Origin: Halomonas litopenaei
Lineage (GTDB): Bacteria > Pseudomonadota > Gammaproteobacteria > Pseudomonadales > Halomonadaceae
Assembly (NCBI RefSeq): GCF_003045775.1
Contig: NZ_PXNS01000005.1
Span: forward strand, 496,001-560,000
DNA: 64,000 bases
Direction of reading: 5' to 3'
In this document: positions 16,943 through 25,535 of the stretch, piece by piece
How the letters are laid out: every line of letters starts with the position of its first letter
Numbering within the stretch: the first letter of the stretch is position 1
The notes under the pieces: generated by a model
The model's input: only the letters and a program-made list of their open reading frames with translations
Told to the model about the DNA's origin: nothing
Database searches by the model: none
Translations under genes and position numbers: made by a program

Positions 16943-17144
16943 AAAACCCTCTATTTTTGTACAAAAGTGCTTGATATGTGATGCATGAATTGTACGGTAA
17001 GGGCTGAACATTCGCTAAGACGTTAGTCGAACACCTTGGGCAGCCGTTGGCGACGAGCCAACGAAGCGCCAGCCACCGTTCAGCCGTGCATCCTCGCTGA
17101 GGCCGCAGCGCCTCGTGGTATCAGCTTCACGACAGGAGATTTCC

Positions 17145-18251
17145 ATGAGCGAGCAAGATCCCCTCTTTACCCCGCAGGTCCTCGGTGACATCACCCTGCC
17201 AAACCGAGTGCTGATGTCGCCGCTGACCCGTTCTCGCGCGGCCCAACCGGGGGACGTGCCCCAGGCGATGAATGTCGAGTACTACCGTCAGCGGGCCGGC
17301 GCGGGCCTGATCCTGAGCGAGGCCACCCAGATCTCGCCCCAGGGCAAGGGTTACGCCTTTACCCCGGGCATCCATAGCCAGGAGCAGATCGCTGGCTGGC
17401 GCCGTGTCACCGACGCCGTGCATGACGCCGGCGGTCGTATGCACGCCCAGCTATGGCACGTGGGAAGAATCTCGCATCCGGAGCTGCAGCCCGGTGGAGC
17501 CGACCCGGTGGCGCCCTCGGCGATCAAGCCTGAAGGCGCCAAGACCTTCATCAGCGCCGAGTCCGGCATGGTCGAAGTGCCGACCCCGCGTGCGCTCGAC
17601 ACCGACGAGCTTCCAGGCATCGTCGAGCAGTACCGCCAGGCGGCGATCAACGCCCGCGAAGCCGGTTTCGATGGCGTCGAGGTGCACGCCGCCAACGGCT
17701 ACCTGCTCGATCAGTTCATCAAGTCCGACAGCAACGCGCGCACCGATGCCTACGGTGGCAGCCTGGAAAACCGCCTGCGACTGCCTCTCGAAGTGGTGCG
17801 TGCGGTGGTCGACGTCTGGGGCAAGGGCCGTGTCGGGGTGCGCATCAGTCCCACCGGCAGCTTCAACGATGTCCACGACCAGAAGCCCGAGGAGACCTTC
17901 CCGGCCTTCGCCGCCGCGCTCGACGAGATCGGCATCGCCTACCTCGAGGTCGTGGAAGATTCCTTCCAGGGCAACCACGAGAACGGTCGCCCCGAGTCGA
18001 TCATCAGCGCCATCCGCGAGCGCTTCAGCGGTGTCTATATCGCCAATGGCGCCTACACCGCGGAGGAAGCACGTGAGCGCATCGCCGCCGGCAAGACCGA
18101 TCTTGTGACCTTCGGTCGTCCCTTCATCGCCAATCCGGACCTGCCGGAGCGCTTTCGTCGCGGAGCAGAGCTCAATGAGCCGGACTACGACACCTTCTAC
18201 GGCGGCGATGAAAAAGGCTATACCGACTACCCGTTTCTCGAAGATCGCTAG
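17145..18251 (+). CDS. nemA: Old yellow enzyme, NemA-type alkene reductase
   Basis: A 368-residue FMN-dependent oxidoreductase that reduces activated alkenes, N-ethylmaleimide, nitrate esters and similar electrophiles with NADPH. OYE markers are MSPLTRSRA near the N-terminus, AQLWHVGRISH, the substrate-binding pair in GVEVHAANGYLLDQFIKSDSNARTD (split HxxN and the following Tyr), and the FMN-phosphate segment ANGAYT...TFGRPFIANPDL. ATG at 17145 has an AGGAG site; the frame extends 10 codons upstream without one. Probably controlled by the neighbouring TetR protein and part of the same stress group as the SDR and YghU genes. Confidence 0.92.
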   Translation: MSEQDPLFTPQVLGDITLPNRVLMSPLTRSRAAQPGDVPQAMNVEYYRQRAGAGLILSEATQISPQGKGYAFTPGIHSQEQIAGWRRVTDAVHDAGGRMHAQLWHVGRISHPELQPGGADPVAPSAIKPEGAKTFISAESGMVEVPTPRALDTDELPGIVEQYRQAAINAREAGFDGVEVHAANGYLLDQFIKSDSNARTDAYGGSLENRLRLPLEVVRAVVDVWGKGRVGVRISPTGSFNDVHDQKPEETFPAFAAALDEIGIAYLEVVEDSFQGNHENGRPESIISAIRERFSGVYIANGAYTAEEARERIAAGKTDLVTFGRPFIANPDLPERFRRGAELNEPDYDTFYGGDEKGYTDYPFLEDR

Positions 18252-18374
18252 CGCTTGAAGATCGCTGGCGCGATGACATCTTTTTCTCGATGACCGCCAA
18301 GCGGTTCGCCGTCTTGCCAACGTCATCGATCTGGAACATTTCAAGGGGCCTTGGCGGCCCGACAGGAGGACAGC

Positions 18375-19133
18375 ATGGACGTGAACAACCTCAATACCGA
18401 CGGTATCAAGGACAAGGTCGTGATCATCACCGGTGCCAGCAGTGGGCTGGGTGAGGCCACCGCCAAGCGCCTGGCCAAGGGCGGCGCACGCCTGGTGCTT
18501 GGCGCGCGTCGCGAGGACCGCCTCAAGGCACTGTGCGACGACATCAAGGCTGACGGTGGACAGGCAGTCTACCGTGTCACCGACGTGACCAGCCGTGAGC
18601 AGGTCGAGGCCCTGGCCAAGCTCGCCCGCGACGAATTCGGGCGCATCGACGTGCTGGTCAACAATGCCGGGCTGATGCCGCTTTCGCCGTTGGACAAGCT
18701 CAAGGTCGACGAGTGGGAGCAGATGGTCGACGTCAACATCAAGGGCGTGCTCTACGGTATCGCCGCGGTGCTGCCGACCATGCGCGAACAGCACGAAGGC
18801 CACGTGATCAATCTGTCTTCGGTCGCCGGGCATGTGGTGTTCCCCGCCGCGTCGGTCTATTGCGCGACCAAGTTCGCGGTCAAGGCGCTGACCGAGGGCC
18901 TGCGTCAGGAATCCAATGGCGAGATTCGCGCGACCAATATCTCTCCTGGCGCGATCGACACCGAATTGACTCGGACGATCAGCGATGATGAGACCGCCGA
19001 GGGGGTCAACGAGCTCTACACACTGGCCATCGATGCCGATGCAGTGGCGCGGGCGATCGCTTTTGCGGTAGAGCAGCCGGGGGACGTCGACGTCAACGAA
19101 CTGATCCTGCGCCCCACTCGCCAGGAGCTGTAA
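18375..19133 (+). CDS. Short-chain dehydrogenase/reductase
   Basis: A 252-residue classical SDR. The NAD(P)-binding motif is TGASSGLG (19-26), the structural motif NNAG is at 96-99, and the catalytic set is Ser148/149, Tyr162 and Lys166 (YCATK). An Arg in VLGARREDRL after strand 2 suggests NADPH preference. SDRs of this type (YdfG/clavaldehyde-dehydrogenase-like) reduce hydroxy acids or aldehydes; the substrate is unknown. It follows the OYE gene at 123 bp and has a strong AGGAGGA site. Confidence 0.9.
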   Translation: MDVNNLNTDGIKDKVVIITGASSGLGEATAKRLAKGGARLVLGARREDRLKALCDDIKADGGQAVYRVTDVTSREQVEALAKLARDEFGRIDVLVNNAGLMPLSPLDKLKVDEWEQMVDVNIKGVLYGIAAVLPTMREQHEGHVINLSSVAGHVVFPAASVYCATKFAVKALTEGLRQESNGEIRATNISPGAIDTELTRTISDDETAEGVNELYTLAIDADAVARAIAFAVEQPGDVDVNELILRPTRQEL

Positions 19134-19145
19134 GGACTGGCGATC

Positions 19146-19177
19146 GACTGGCGTCGCCGTCCAGGGAGACGCCAGTC
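19146..19177. terminator. Hairpin after the SDR gene
   Basis: 10-bp perfect arms GACTGGCGTC / GACGCCAGTC with a 12-nt loop, 12 bp past the stop. No T-run. Confidence 0.4.
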
Positions 19178-19311
19178 CGGCCGCGGCGCAATACGCCAGG
19201 TCGCTCCAAGGTGCTTCGTCTGACGCTATTTTTCGCTAGGCTTGTGTATCTGTACTGCATCAATGAACCCGGCGGTGCCGGGTGGTGCCCCACTCAACGA
19301 GAAGGAACATC

Positions 19312-20187
19312 ATGAGCAACGATGCCGAGTATCAGCCGCCGAAGGTCTGGAAGTGGGAAGGTGAGAGTGGCGGCCATTTCGCCAGCATCAACCGTCCCAT
19401 CGCCGGTGCGACCCACGACAAGGCGCTGCCGGTGGGCAAGCATCCGCTACAGCTCTACTCCCTGGCCACGCCCAACGGGGTCAAGGTCAATATCCTGCTC
19501 GAGGAACTGCTGGCGCAGGGCCACGATCAGGCCGAGTATGACGCCTGGCTGATCCGTATCGGCGAGGGCGACCAGTTCTCCAGCGGCTTCGTCGAGATCA
19601 ACCCCAACTCCAAGATTCCGGCCCTGGTGGACCACACCACCACGCCGCCGACCCGGGTCTTCGAGTCGGGTTCGATCCTGCTCTACCTGGCCGAGAAGTT
19701 CGGCGCCTTCCTGCCGACCGAGCACAAGGCGCGTACCGAAGCGATGAGCTGGCTGTTCTGGCAAATGGGCTCGGCTCCCTACCTGGGCGGTGGTTTTGGC
19801 CACTTCTACGCCTACGCGCCGGAAAAGTACGAGTATCCGATCAACCGCTTCACCATGGAGACCAAGCGCCAGCTCGACGTGCTCGACCGTCATTTGGCCG
19901 AGCACGAGTACCTGGCCGGTGACGAGTACAGCATCGCCGACATGGCGACCTTCGCCTGGTACGGCCAGCTCGCCCTGGGGCGTCTATACGACGCGGCGGA
20001 GTTCCTGTCCGTGCACGAGTACGAGCACGTCCAGCGCTGGGCCAAGGCCATCGATGCGCGCCCGGCGGTACAGCGTGGACGCATGGTCAACCGCACCTTC
20101 GGTGAGCCCGAAGAGCAGCTCCACGAGCGTCACGACGCCAGCGATTTCGAACTGCGTACCCAAGACAAGATCGGCGACGACGCTTGA
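19312..20187 (+). CDS. yghU: Glutathione S-transferase-like disulfide reductase YghU
   Basis: A 291-residue Nu-class GST. It aligns by eye with E. coli YghU almost throughout: PPKVWKWE, HPLQLYSLATPNGVKVNILLEELL (thioredoxin-like N-domain with the TPNG glutathione site), GDQFSSGFVEINPNSKIPAL, RVFESGSILLYLAEKFG and a helical C-domain ending LHERHDASDFELRTQDK. YghU binds two glutathiones and reduces organic disulfides and peroxides. It has a GAAGGAA site and is followed by a textbook terminator, so it forms its own unit. Confidence 0.95.
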   Translation: MSNDAEYQPPKVWKWEGESGGHFASINRPIAGATHDKALPVGKHPLQLYSLATPNGVKVNILLEELLAQGHDQAEYDAWLIRIGEGDQFSSGFVEINPNSKIPALVDHTTTPPTRVFESGSILLYLAEKFGAFLPTEHKARTEAMSWLFWQMGSAPYLGGGFGHFYAYAPEKYEYPINRFTMETKRQLDVLDRHLAEHEYLAGDEYSIADMATFAWYGQLALGRLYDAAEFLSVHEYEHVQRWAKAIDARPAVQRGRMVNRTFGEPEEQLHERHDASDFELRTQDKIGDDA

Positions 20188-20224
20188 TCCACTGAAATTC
20201 AAACGTCGCTTTCAGCACCGACAA

Positions 20225-20253
20225 GGGCGCCTCCGAGGAGGCGCCTTTTTTTT
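20225..20253 (+). terminator. Intrinsic terminator after yghU
   Basis: GGCGCCTCC / GGAGGCGCC stem (one unpaired base in the loop) followed by eight T residues. The clearest terminator in the window. Confidence 0.92.
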
Positions 20254-20353
20254 GTGAATCAATCTGGGGCTTGATCCGGGGGCGGGCCAGGAGCGCGAGG
20301 CGATCGCCGCCTCGTTCCTTACCGGCCCTCGCTGGCACTTTCCGGCTCCTGGG

Positions 20354-21298
20354 TCAGTAGCCCGCGTCGGGGTCGACGGTCTCGATGTCCTCGCCCTTGT
20401 CCAGGGCGTCGAGGCTTGCGGCGACCTGATCGAGCGCTTCGCTCAAGGGTGTCGGTCCTGCCATGTGAGGGGTGACGATGACCCGCGGGTGGCGCCACAG
20501 CGGGCTGGATTCCGGCAGCGGCTCTGTCGGGAAGGCATCGAGCAGCGCGCCCCGGAGGCGACCTTCCTGGCGCTGGTTCTTGTCGCCCAGCGCTGCGAGC
20601 AGGGCGTCCTCGTCGATCAGGGTGCCGCGCCCGGGGTTGATCAGGCTGGCCCCCTCGCGCATCTTGCCGAGTGTCTCGGCGTTGATGATGTGGCGGGTCG
20701 AGGAGGTATCGGGCAGCAGCAGCACCAGGGTCTTCACCCGCGACAGGAGCCGGTCGAGCCCTTCGTCACCGCTCAGACATTCGATGCCGTCGATGTCCTT
20801 GTGCGAGCGACTCCAGCCGAGCACCGGGAAGCCATCGGCGGCGATGGCCCGGGCCACCTTGGCGCCGATGGCGCCGAGGCCGAGCACGCCCACCGGCCAG
20901 TCCGGCTTGTCGATCACCTCGTGCTCACGCCACTCGCACTGCTGCTGCTGGCGAGCGTAGCGGTCGAAGTCGCGCTGGAAGTGGAAAAGACCGTAACGCA
21001 CGTAATCGGCGATCAGCTCGGCCATGCCGGCGTCACGCAACTTGACGATGGGAACGTCGCGAGGCAGGGCCGGGTTGCCGAGCAGGGCGTCGACGCCGGC
21101 CCCCAGGTTGACGATGCCCTTGAGTCCGGTGCACTCCCGCAGCAGCGTCTCGTCTGGCTTCCAGGCCGCCAGAAAGTCCGCCTGGGCGCGCTGTTCGCGG
21201 TCGGCCTCCTGACTCTTCCAGATGGTGGCCTGGGGCAGCCGCTCGCTTAGCGCCTGCTGCCACTGGCCGGCCTGGTCGGTGTGTACGATCACCTTCAT
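20354..21298 (-). CDS. D-2-hydroxyacid dehydrogenase, GhrA-like
   Basis: A 314-residue NAD(P)-dependent dehydrogenase of the glyoxylate/hydroxypyruvate reductase A type. The Rossmann signature GVLGLGAIGAKVARAIAADGFPVLGWSRS is followed by the active-site Arg/Glu/His group: DTSSTRHIIN, LINPGRGTLIDEDAL, and TPHMAGPTP with the catalytic His. The Arg after strand 2 (WSRSHK) suggests NADPH. It begins only 31 bp after the EnuR-like gene and is co-directional, so the two are very likely one transcript. Its link to ectoine breakdown is unexplained. Start at 21298 (MKVIVHTD), not the longer frame to 21340. Confidence 0.88.
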   Translation of the reverse strand: MKVIVHTDQAGQWQQALSERLPQATIWKSQEADREQRAQADFLAAWKPDETLLRECTGLKGIVNLGAGVDALLGNPALPRDVPIVKLRDAGMAELIADYVRYGLFHFQRDFDRYARQQQQCEWREHEVIDKPDWPVGVLGLGAIGAKVARAIAADGFPVLGWSRSHKDIDGIECLSGDEGLDRLLSRVKTLVLLLPDTSSTRHIINAETLGKMREGASLINPGRGTLIDEDALLAALGDKNQRQEGRLRGALLDAFPTEPLPESSPLWRHPRVIVTPHMAGPTPLSEALDQVAASLDALDKGEDIETVDPDAGY

Positions 21299-21329
21299 GA
21301 CAATTCCGCTCCGGTCGAATGAATGGGGT

Positions 21330-22736
21330 TCAGTAGACAATCTGCATCATGGGCGGCGGAGCGTCATCCAGCAGGCTGGCAAGGCGCTTGAGGCCGTCCT
21401 CGAGACGTTCGATCTCGGGCTCCGCGCCGAGGCTCAGGCGCACTCGGCGTGGCGCCGGACTCTGTTCGACCATGAAGGGGGTCGCGGTGGTGATGGCCAC
21501 CCCTTCCTGTTCGGCCAGCTGCTGGAGTTCCTCGGCCCGCCAGCTACCCGGCAGCGACAGCCAGACGTGCAGGCTGGTGGGGCGGGAGGCCCTGCCATGG
21601 CTGTGCAGTATGCGTGCGGCGAGCTGCTGGCGCTCTGCCAGCAGTTCGCGTTGCTGCTGAGCCATGCGCTCGATGGTGCCGTCCTCCAGCCATAGATTGG
21701 CGACCTCGAAGCACAGCGGTGTGGCCATCCAGGAGGTCGCCCGCAGGCGGGGCAGGGTGTGGTGCAGCTGACTGCGAGGCACCGTCAGATAGCCGGCGCG
21801 AAGCCCGGGCAGGGTGGCCTTGGTCAGACTGGTGACATGGAACGCATGGGAAGGGATGCGCGCGCTGATCGGCATCAGCGGCTCGGGCTCGAGCAGGGTG
21901 TGGACGTCATCCTCGATCAGCCACACCCCGTGGCGCTCCAGAATGGCGGCGATCTCGTCGCGGCGCGTCTCGTCCAGGGTGGCCCCGGTGGGATTGAGCT
22001 GGCACGAGGTCAGGCACACGGCGCGCGGTTTGAAGCGATGACAGGCGGCGTCGAGGGCGTCGGGTACGATGCCCTGGCTATCGATGGTGACGCCACGCAG
22101 CTGGAAGCCCAGGGTACGAGACAGGGCGATCAGGCCATGGTCGGTCAGTGCCTCGGTCAGGACCAGGTCGCCGTGCTGTACCACGCTGGAAATCGCCAGC
22201 ATGATGCCGTGGGCGCCACCGTTGGTCAGGATGCGGTCGTCCGCTTCACCGGGCATGCCCAGGCGCTCGTTCAGCCACCAGCTGGCGCGTTCGCGCTGAT
22301 GGGGCAGGCCGGCGATCGGCCGGCAGGCCGTGAAGACGTCGGGATGTGCGCTGTCGGCCAGCGTTCTCAGGGCATCGCGAAAGTGCTGGTCATGGCTTGG
22401 GGGACAGACCGGATGGGCGATCGACAGGTCGATCACCGCCTGTTCGGTTCGCGGCTCGCCGGCCCTCAGGTAGGCGGATTCGCGGTTGTCATCGAGAGCG
22501 TTGATCCAGGTGCCGCTGCCGACCCTGGCCTGCACCAGGCCCATCTTTTCTGCCTGTGAATAGGCTCGTGACACCGTCTGGACGCTGACGCCTATGTGCT
22601 CCGCCAACTGTCGATGGGGCGGCAGTCGGGTGCCTGGCGTAAGCTCACCGGAACGGATCGCGCGAGAAAGTGCCCGCGCAATCGCAAGATACTTGGGTTG
22701 GCTATCATCCAGATATGGCAGCAGGTCAATTGTCAT
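21330..22736 (-). CDS. enuR: MocR/GntR-type PLP-dependent regulator, EnuR-like
   Basis: A 468-residue MocR regulator. The winged helix-turn-helix is at about 15-78 (YLAIARALSRAIRSGELTPG, RLPPHRQLAEHIGVSVQTVS). It is fused to a fold-type-I aminotransferase-like domain with the PLP lysine Lys306 in HVTSLTKATLPGLRAGYL. Supporting residues are LTSCQLNPTGATLD and WLIEDDVHT. Regulators of this type next to ectoine-catabolic genes (EnuR) are derepressed when a pathway intermediate such as N-alpha-acetyl-diaminobutyrate or diaminobutyrate reacts with the bound PLP. It is divergent from doeA, and the motif ATTGTCATGA overlaps its own start codon and recurs upstream of doeA. The precise name rests on context. 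Confidence 0.85.
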   Translation of the reverse strand: MTIDLLPYLDDSQPKYLAIARALSRAIRSGELTPGTRLPPHRQLAEHIGVSVQTVSRAYSQAEKMGLVQARVGSGTWINALDDNRESAYLRAGEPRTEQAVIDLSIAHPVCPPSHDQHFRDALRTLADSAHPDVFTACRPIAGLPHQRERASWWLNERLGMPGEADDRILTNGGAHGIMLAISSVVQHGDLVLTEALTDHGLIALSRTLGFQLRGVTIDSQGIVPDALDAACHRFKPRAVCLTSCQLNPTGATLDETRRDEIAAILERHGVWLIEDDVHTLLEPEPLMPISARIPSHAFHVTSLTKATLPGLRAGYLTVPRSQLHHTLPRLRATSWMATPLCFEVANLWLEDGTIERMAQQQRELLAERQQLAARILHSHGRASRPTSLHVWLSLPGSWRAEELQQLAEQEGVAITTATPFMVEQSPAPRRVRLSLGAEPEIERLEDGLKRLASLLDDAPPPMMQIVY

Positions 22737-22841
22737 GATCCAATAAAGCCTTTGACCGGTAGCTTATTCGTAGTGCTAGTATCAGCAAGACGGCATTGAT
22801 CAGTCATTGTCATGACGCTGTTAAGAGCTTCTCATGACAAT
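22729..22841. promoter_or_regulatory. Three copies of ATTGTCATGA between enuR and doeA
   Basis: The 10-mer ATTGTCATGA is at 22729-22738 and 22806-22815, and in inverted form (TCATGACAAT) at 22832-22841. The last two form an inverted pair 26 bp apart centre to centre; the first overlaps the enuR start codon. The arrangement fits operators for a dimeric GntR-type protein controlling both divergent promoters. Binding by EnuR is inferred. Confidence 0.6.
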
Positions 22842-22891
22842 TGTGACCTGTCAGCACGCTACAGGGGATGCAATGTCGCTTCAAGGGCGCG

Positions 22892-22916
22892 CCGGACTCC
22901 AATGAGTCCGGTTTTT
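22892..22916 (+). terminator. Intrinsic-terminator-like hairpin in the doeA leader
   Basis: 8-bp stem CCGGACTC / GAGTCCGG with loop CAAT, followed by TTTTT, ending 30 bp before the doeA start codon and reading in the doeA direction. Transcripts starting upstream of it would have to pass it to reach doeA, so it could be an attenuator. Alternatively the real promoter is downstream or the hairpin ends another transcript. A 23-codon frame with ATG at 22834 has its stop codon inside the hairpin loop and stem. Confidence 0.6.
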
Positions 22917-22946
22917 CGGTGATGACACTGTGTGGCGAGTGGTTTC

Positions 22947-24146
22947 ATGATTCAGGTATCCCTGCCGTTCACTCGTGAGGAATACGCTCAGCGCCTGCAA
23001 AAGGTGCGTGCCGAGATGGCCATGCGAGGCATCGATGTGCTGATTGTCAGCGATCCCTCCAATATGGCCTGGCTGACTGGCTATGACGGCTGGTCATTCT
23101 ATGTCCATCAGTGCGTACTGGTGGGGCTCGAAGGCGAGCCCGTGTGGTACGGACGACGTCAGGACAGCAATGGTGCCCTGCGTACCTGCTGGATGGACCC
23201 TGACAATATCACCTACTACCCCGACTACTATGTCCAGAATCCCGAGATGCATCCGATGGAGTATCTGGCACAGTCGATCATGCCGGATCGCGGCTGGTGC
23301 GAAGGGGTCGTGGGCATGGAGATGGACAACTACTACTTCTCCGCCAAGGCCTACCAGAGCCTGATCAAGGAGATGCCCCACGCGCGCTTCCAGGATGCCA
23401 ACGCGCTGGTCAACTGGTGTCGGGCGATCAAGTCACCGCGTGAAATCGAGTACATGCGCATCGCCGCGCGTATCGTCGAGGGCATGCACTCGCGCATCCT
23501 CGAGATGATCGAACCGGGCCTTGCCAAGTCCAAGCTGGTCTCCGAGATCTATCGGGTCGGCATCGAGGGCTGGACCGACAGCGAAGGGCGCGTCTACGGT
23601 GGCGACTATCCCGCCATCGTGCCGCTGCTGCCCACCGGCAGCGACGCGGCTGCCCCCCACCTGACCTGGGACGACACGCCGTTTCGCGAAGGCGAGGGCA
23701 CCTTCTTCGAGATCGCCGGCTGCTACAAGCGCTACCACTGCCCGTTGTCGCGCACGGTGTTTCTCGGCAAGCCGCCGCGGGACTTCGTGCGTGGCGAGTC
23801 GGCACTGCTCGAAGGCATCGAGAAAGGCCTGGCCGTGGCCAAGCCGGGCAACCGGACCGCGGACATCGCCCTGGCGCTCGGCGCGGCCATGGACAAGTAC
23901 GGCTTCGACCGAGGCGGTGCGCGCTGTGGTTATCCCATCGGCATCAGCTACCCGCCGGACTGGGGCGAGCGCACCATGAGTCTGCGTCCGTCTGACGAGA
24001 CCATCCTGCAACCGGGCATGACCTTCCACTTCATGCCCGGGATGTGGATGGACGACTGGGGGCTCGAGATCACCGAGAGCATCCTGATCACCGAAAATGG
24101 CGCCGAGCCGCTGGCGGAGTTTCCGCGACAGCTGTTCGTCAAGTAG
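22947..24146 (+). CDS. doeA: Ectoine hydrolase
   Basis: A 399-residue cytoplasmic M24-peptidase-fold hydrolase that opens the ectoine ring to give N-alpha-acetyl-diaminobutyrate (and some N-gamma form). The N-terminal creatinase-like domain (REEYAQRLQKVRAEMAMRGIDVLIVSDPSNMAWLTGYDGWSFYVHQ) and the C-terminal pita-bread domain (VGIEGWTDSEGRVYGGDYPAI, EGEGTFFEIAGCYKRYHCPLSRT, CGYPIGISYPPDWGE, FMPGMW) read like Halomonas elongata DoeA, which has the same length. ATG 22947 is preferred over the GTG at 22932 on this basis. It is the first gene of the catabolic operon, but a MITE-like element separates it from doeB. Confidence 0.95.
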   Translation: MIQVSLPFTREEYAQRLQKVRAEMAMRGIDVLIVSDPSNMAWLTGYDGWSFYVHQCVLVGLEGEPVWYGRRQDSNGALRTCWMDPDNITYYPDYYVQNPEMHPMEYLAQSIMPDRGWCEGVVGMEMDNYYFSAKAYQSLIKEMPHARFQDANALVNWCRAIKSPREIEYMRIAARIVEGMHSRILEMIEPGLAKSKLVSEIYRVGIEGWTDSEGRVYGGDYPAIVPLLPTGSDAAAPHLTWDDTPFREGEGTFFEIAGCYKRYHCPLSRTVFLGKPPRDFVRGESALLEGIEKGLAVAKPGNRTADIALALGAAMDKYGFDRGGARCGYPIGISYPPDWGERTMSLRPSDETILQPGMTFHFMPGMWMDDWGLEITESILITENGAEPLAEFPRQLFVK

Positions 24147-24231
24147 GCCGGGGGCGGCTGAGCAGGGCTTGTCGATCAGGCTCTGTTGACTAGCCCTCTG
24201 TGATCGGCCCGGTGTGATCGGCCCTGTTGAT

Positions 24232-24376
24232 TAGGCGCTGTCCGAAAAGTCGACGAGCGAAGGTTAGACAAGGCAAAAATCGGTGAGAAAGCGCAGTTTA
24301 CGGGGTGTAAATGAGCATTTTGATCCGATTTTTAACGCCGTATTACCGAGCGCAGGCACTTTTCAGACAAGCCCTA
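24232..24376. mobile_element. MITE-like palindromic element between doeA and doeB
   Basis: A 145-bp AT-richer segment with imperfect terminal inverted repeats: left TAGGCGCTGTCCGAAAAGT, right end its complement TAGGGCTTGTCTGAAAAGT (15 of 19 match). It has internal inverted repeats (AAAAATCGG with CCGATTTTT; GTTTAC with GTAAAT) and TA at both edges. It has no coding capacity. Copies of TGTGATCGGCCC flank it (24200, 24214 and 24382). This looks like a non-autonomous transposon remnant of the IS630/Tc1 style or a REP-type element; the family is a guess. The rest of 24147-24462 holds only the doeB ribosome-binding site. Confidence 0.75.
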
Positions 24377-24462
24377 GCCTTCTGTGATCGGCCCTCGGCG
24401 ACCGACGTCGCCCATCACCACTACAATCCAATCTGACCGTTGTCCCTGTTTCTGGAGTCACC

Positions 24463-25476
24463 ATGAGCAAGCGCAAGAGCCCCATCTCCGCCACCGTCGA
24501 CTTCGACGCCCAGGGTGTGCAGCACGGCTTTCTGAAACTGCCCATTTCCAACGACGAGTCCGCCTGGGGCGCGGTGATGATCCCGGTGACCGTGATCGCC
24601 AACGGCGAAGGCCCCACCGCCCTGCTGACCGGTGGCAATCACGGCGACGAGTACGAGGGCATCACCGCGCTGCAAAAGCTCTCGACCTCGCTCAAGGCCG
24701 AAGACGTCAAGGGACGGGTGATCATCGTACCGATGATGAACACCCCGGCGGCCCAGGTCGGCCGTCGCACCTCGCCGATGGACGGTGGCAACCTGAACCG
24801 CAGCTTCCCCGGTGACCCGGACGGCAGCGTGACCGAGAAGATCGCCGACTACTTCACCCGGGAGATGGTGCCCATGGCCGACGTGGTGCTGGACCTGCAC
24901 TCCGGCGGCCGCACCCTGGACATCATTCCCTTCGGTGCCTCCCACGTGCTCGACAACCCCGAACAGCAGCGTCAGGCGCTGGAAGGGGCCAAGGCCTTCG
25001 GCGCGCCCTATGCGATGATGATGTTCGAGCTGGACGCCGCGGCGCTGTTCGATACCGTGGTGGAGAACCAGGGCAAGATCTTCATCGCCACCGAACTCGG
25101 GGGCGGCGGCACCTCCACGCCGGAGAGCCTGGCCATCACCGAGCGCGGCATCGACAATGTGCTGATCCATTTCGGGCTCAAGGACGGCGAGGTGGCCATG
25201 CCCGAGACCCAGGTCTATCTCGATATGCCGGATGCCAGCTGCTATGTGCAAAGCGAGCACACCGGGCTTCTGGAGTTGACCCACGCCCTCGGCGACAGTA
25301 TTGCCAAGGGCGACGTGATCGCCCGGGTCTACGACATGACCCGCAGCGGCGCCGAGCCGATCGAGTACCGTGCCGAGCGTGATGGTATCCTGGCGGCTCG
25401 ACGCTTCCCCGCCCAGGTGAACATGGGCGACACCATCGCCGTCATCGCCGAGGTGGTCGAGACCCTGGGCGACTGA
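24463..25476 (+). CDS. doeB: N-alpha-acetyl-L-2,4-diaminobutyrate deacetylase
   Basis: A 337-residue zinc hydrolase of the AstE/aspartoacylase family. It removes the acetyl group from the DoeA product to give L-2,4-diaminobutyrate. Zinc ligands are His60 and Glu63 in TGGNHGDEYEG and His146 in LDLHSGG. An Arg pair in GRRTSPMDGGNLNRSFPGD binds the substrate carboxylate. The catalytic Glu is in FIATELGGGG. The C-terminal beta domain (VQSEHTGLLE, GDVIARVYD) is typical. A GGAG site precedes the ATG. Expected to be co-transcribed with doeX if transcription crosses the element upstream. Confidence 0.95.
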   Translation: MSKRKSPISATVDFDAQGVQHGFLKLPISNDESAWGAVMIPVTVIANGEGPTALLTGGNHGDEYEGITALQKLSTSLKAEDVKGRVIIVPMMNTPAAQVGRRTSPMDGGNLNRSFPGDPDGSVTEKIADYFTREMVPMADVVLDLHSGGRTLDIIPFGASHVLDNPEQQRQALEGAKAFGAPYAMMMFELDAAALFDTVVENQGKIFIATELGGGGTSTPESLAITERGIDNVLIHFGLKDGEVAMPETQVYLDMPDASCYVQSEHTGLLELTHALGDSIAKGDVIARVYDMTRSGAEPIEYRAERDGILAARRFPAQVNMGDTIAVIAEVVETLGD

Positions 25477-25535
25477 ACGGGCCAGGGCTCGGGATACCGT
25501 CTTGCCCGAGCCCGCCCGCCGTTTCTCGTCATCAG

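Noticed and set aside
17451..18833. 460-residue minus-strand frame across the OYE and SDR genes
   Set aside because: Spans two clear genes and an intergenic space; shadow composition.
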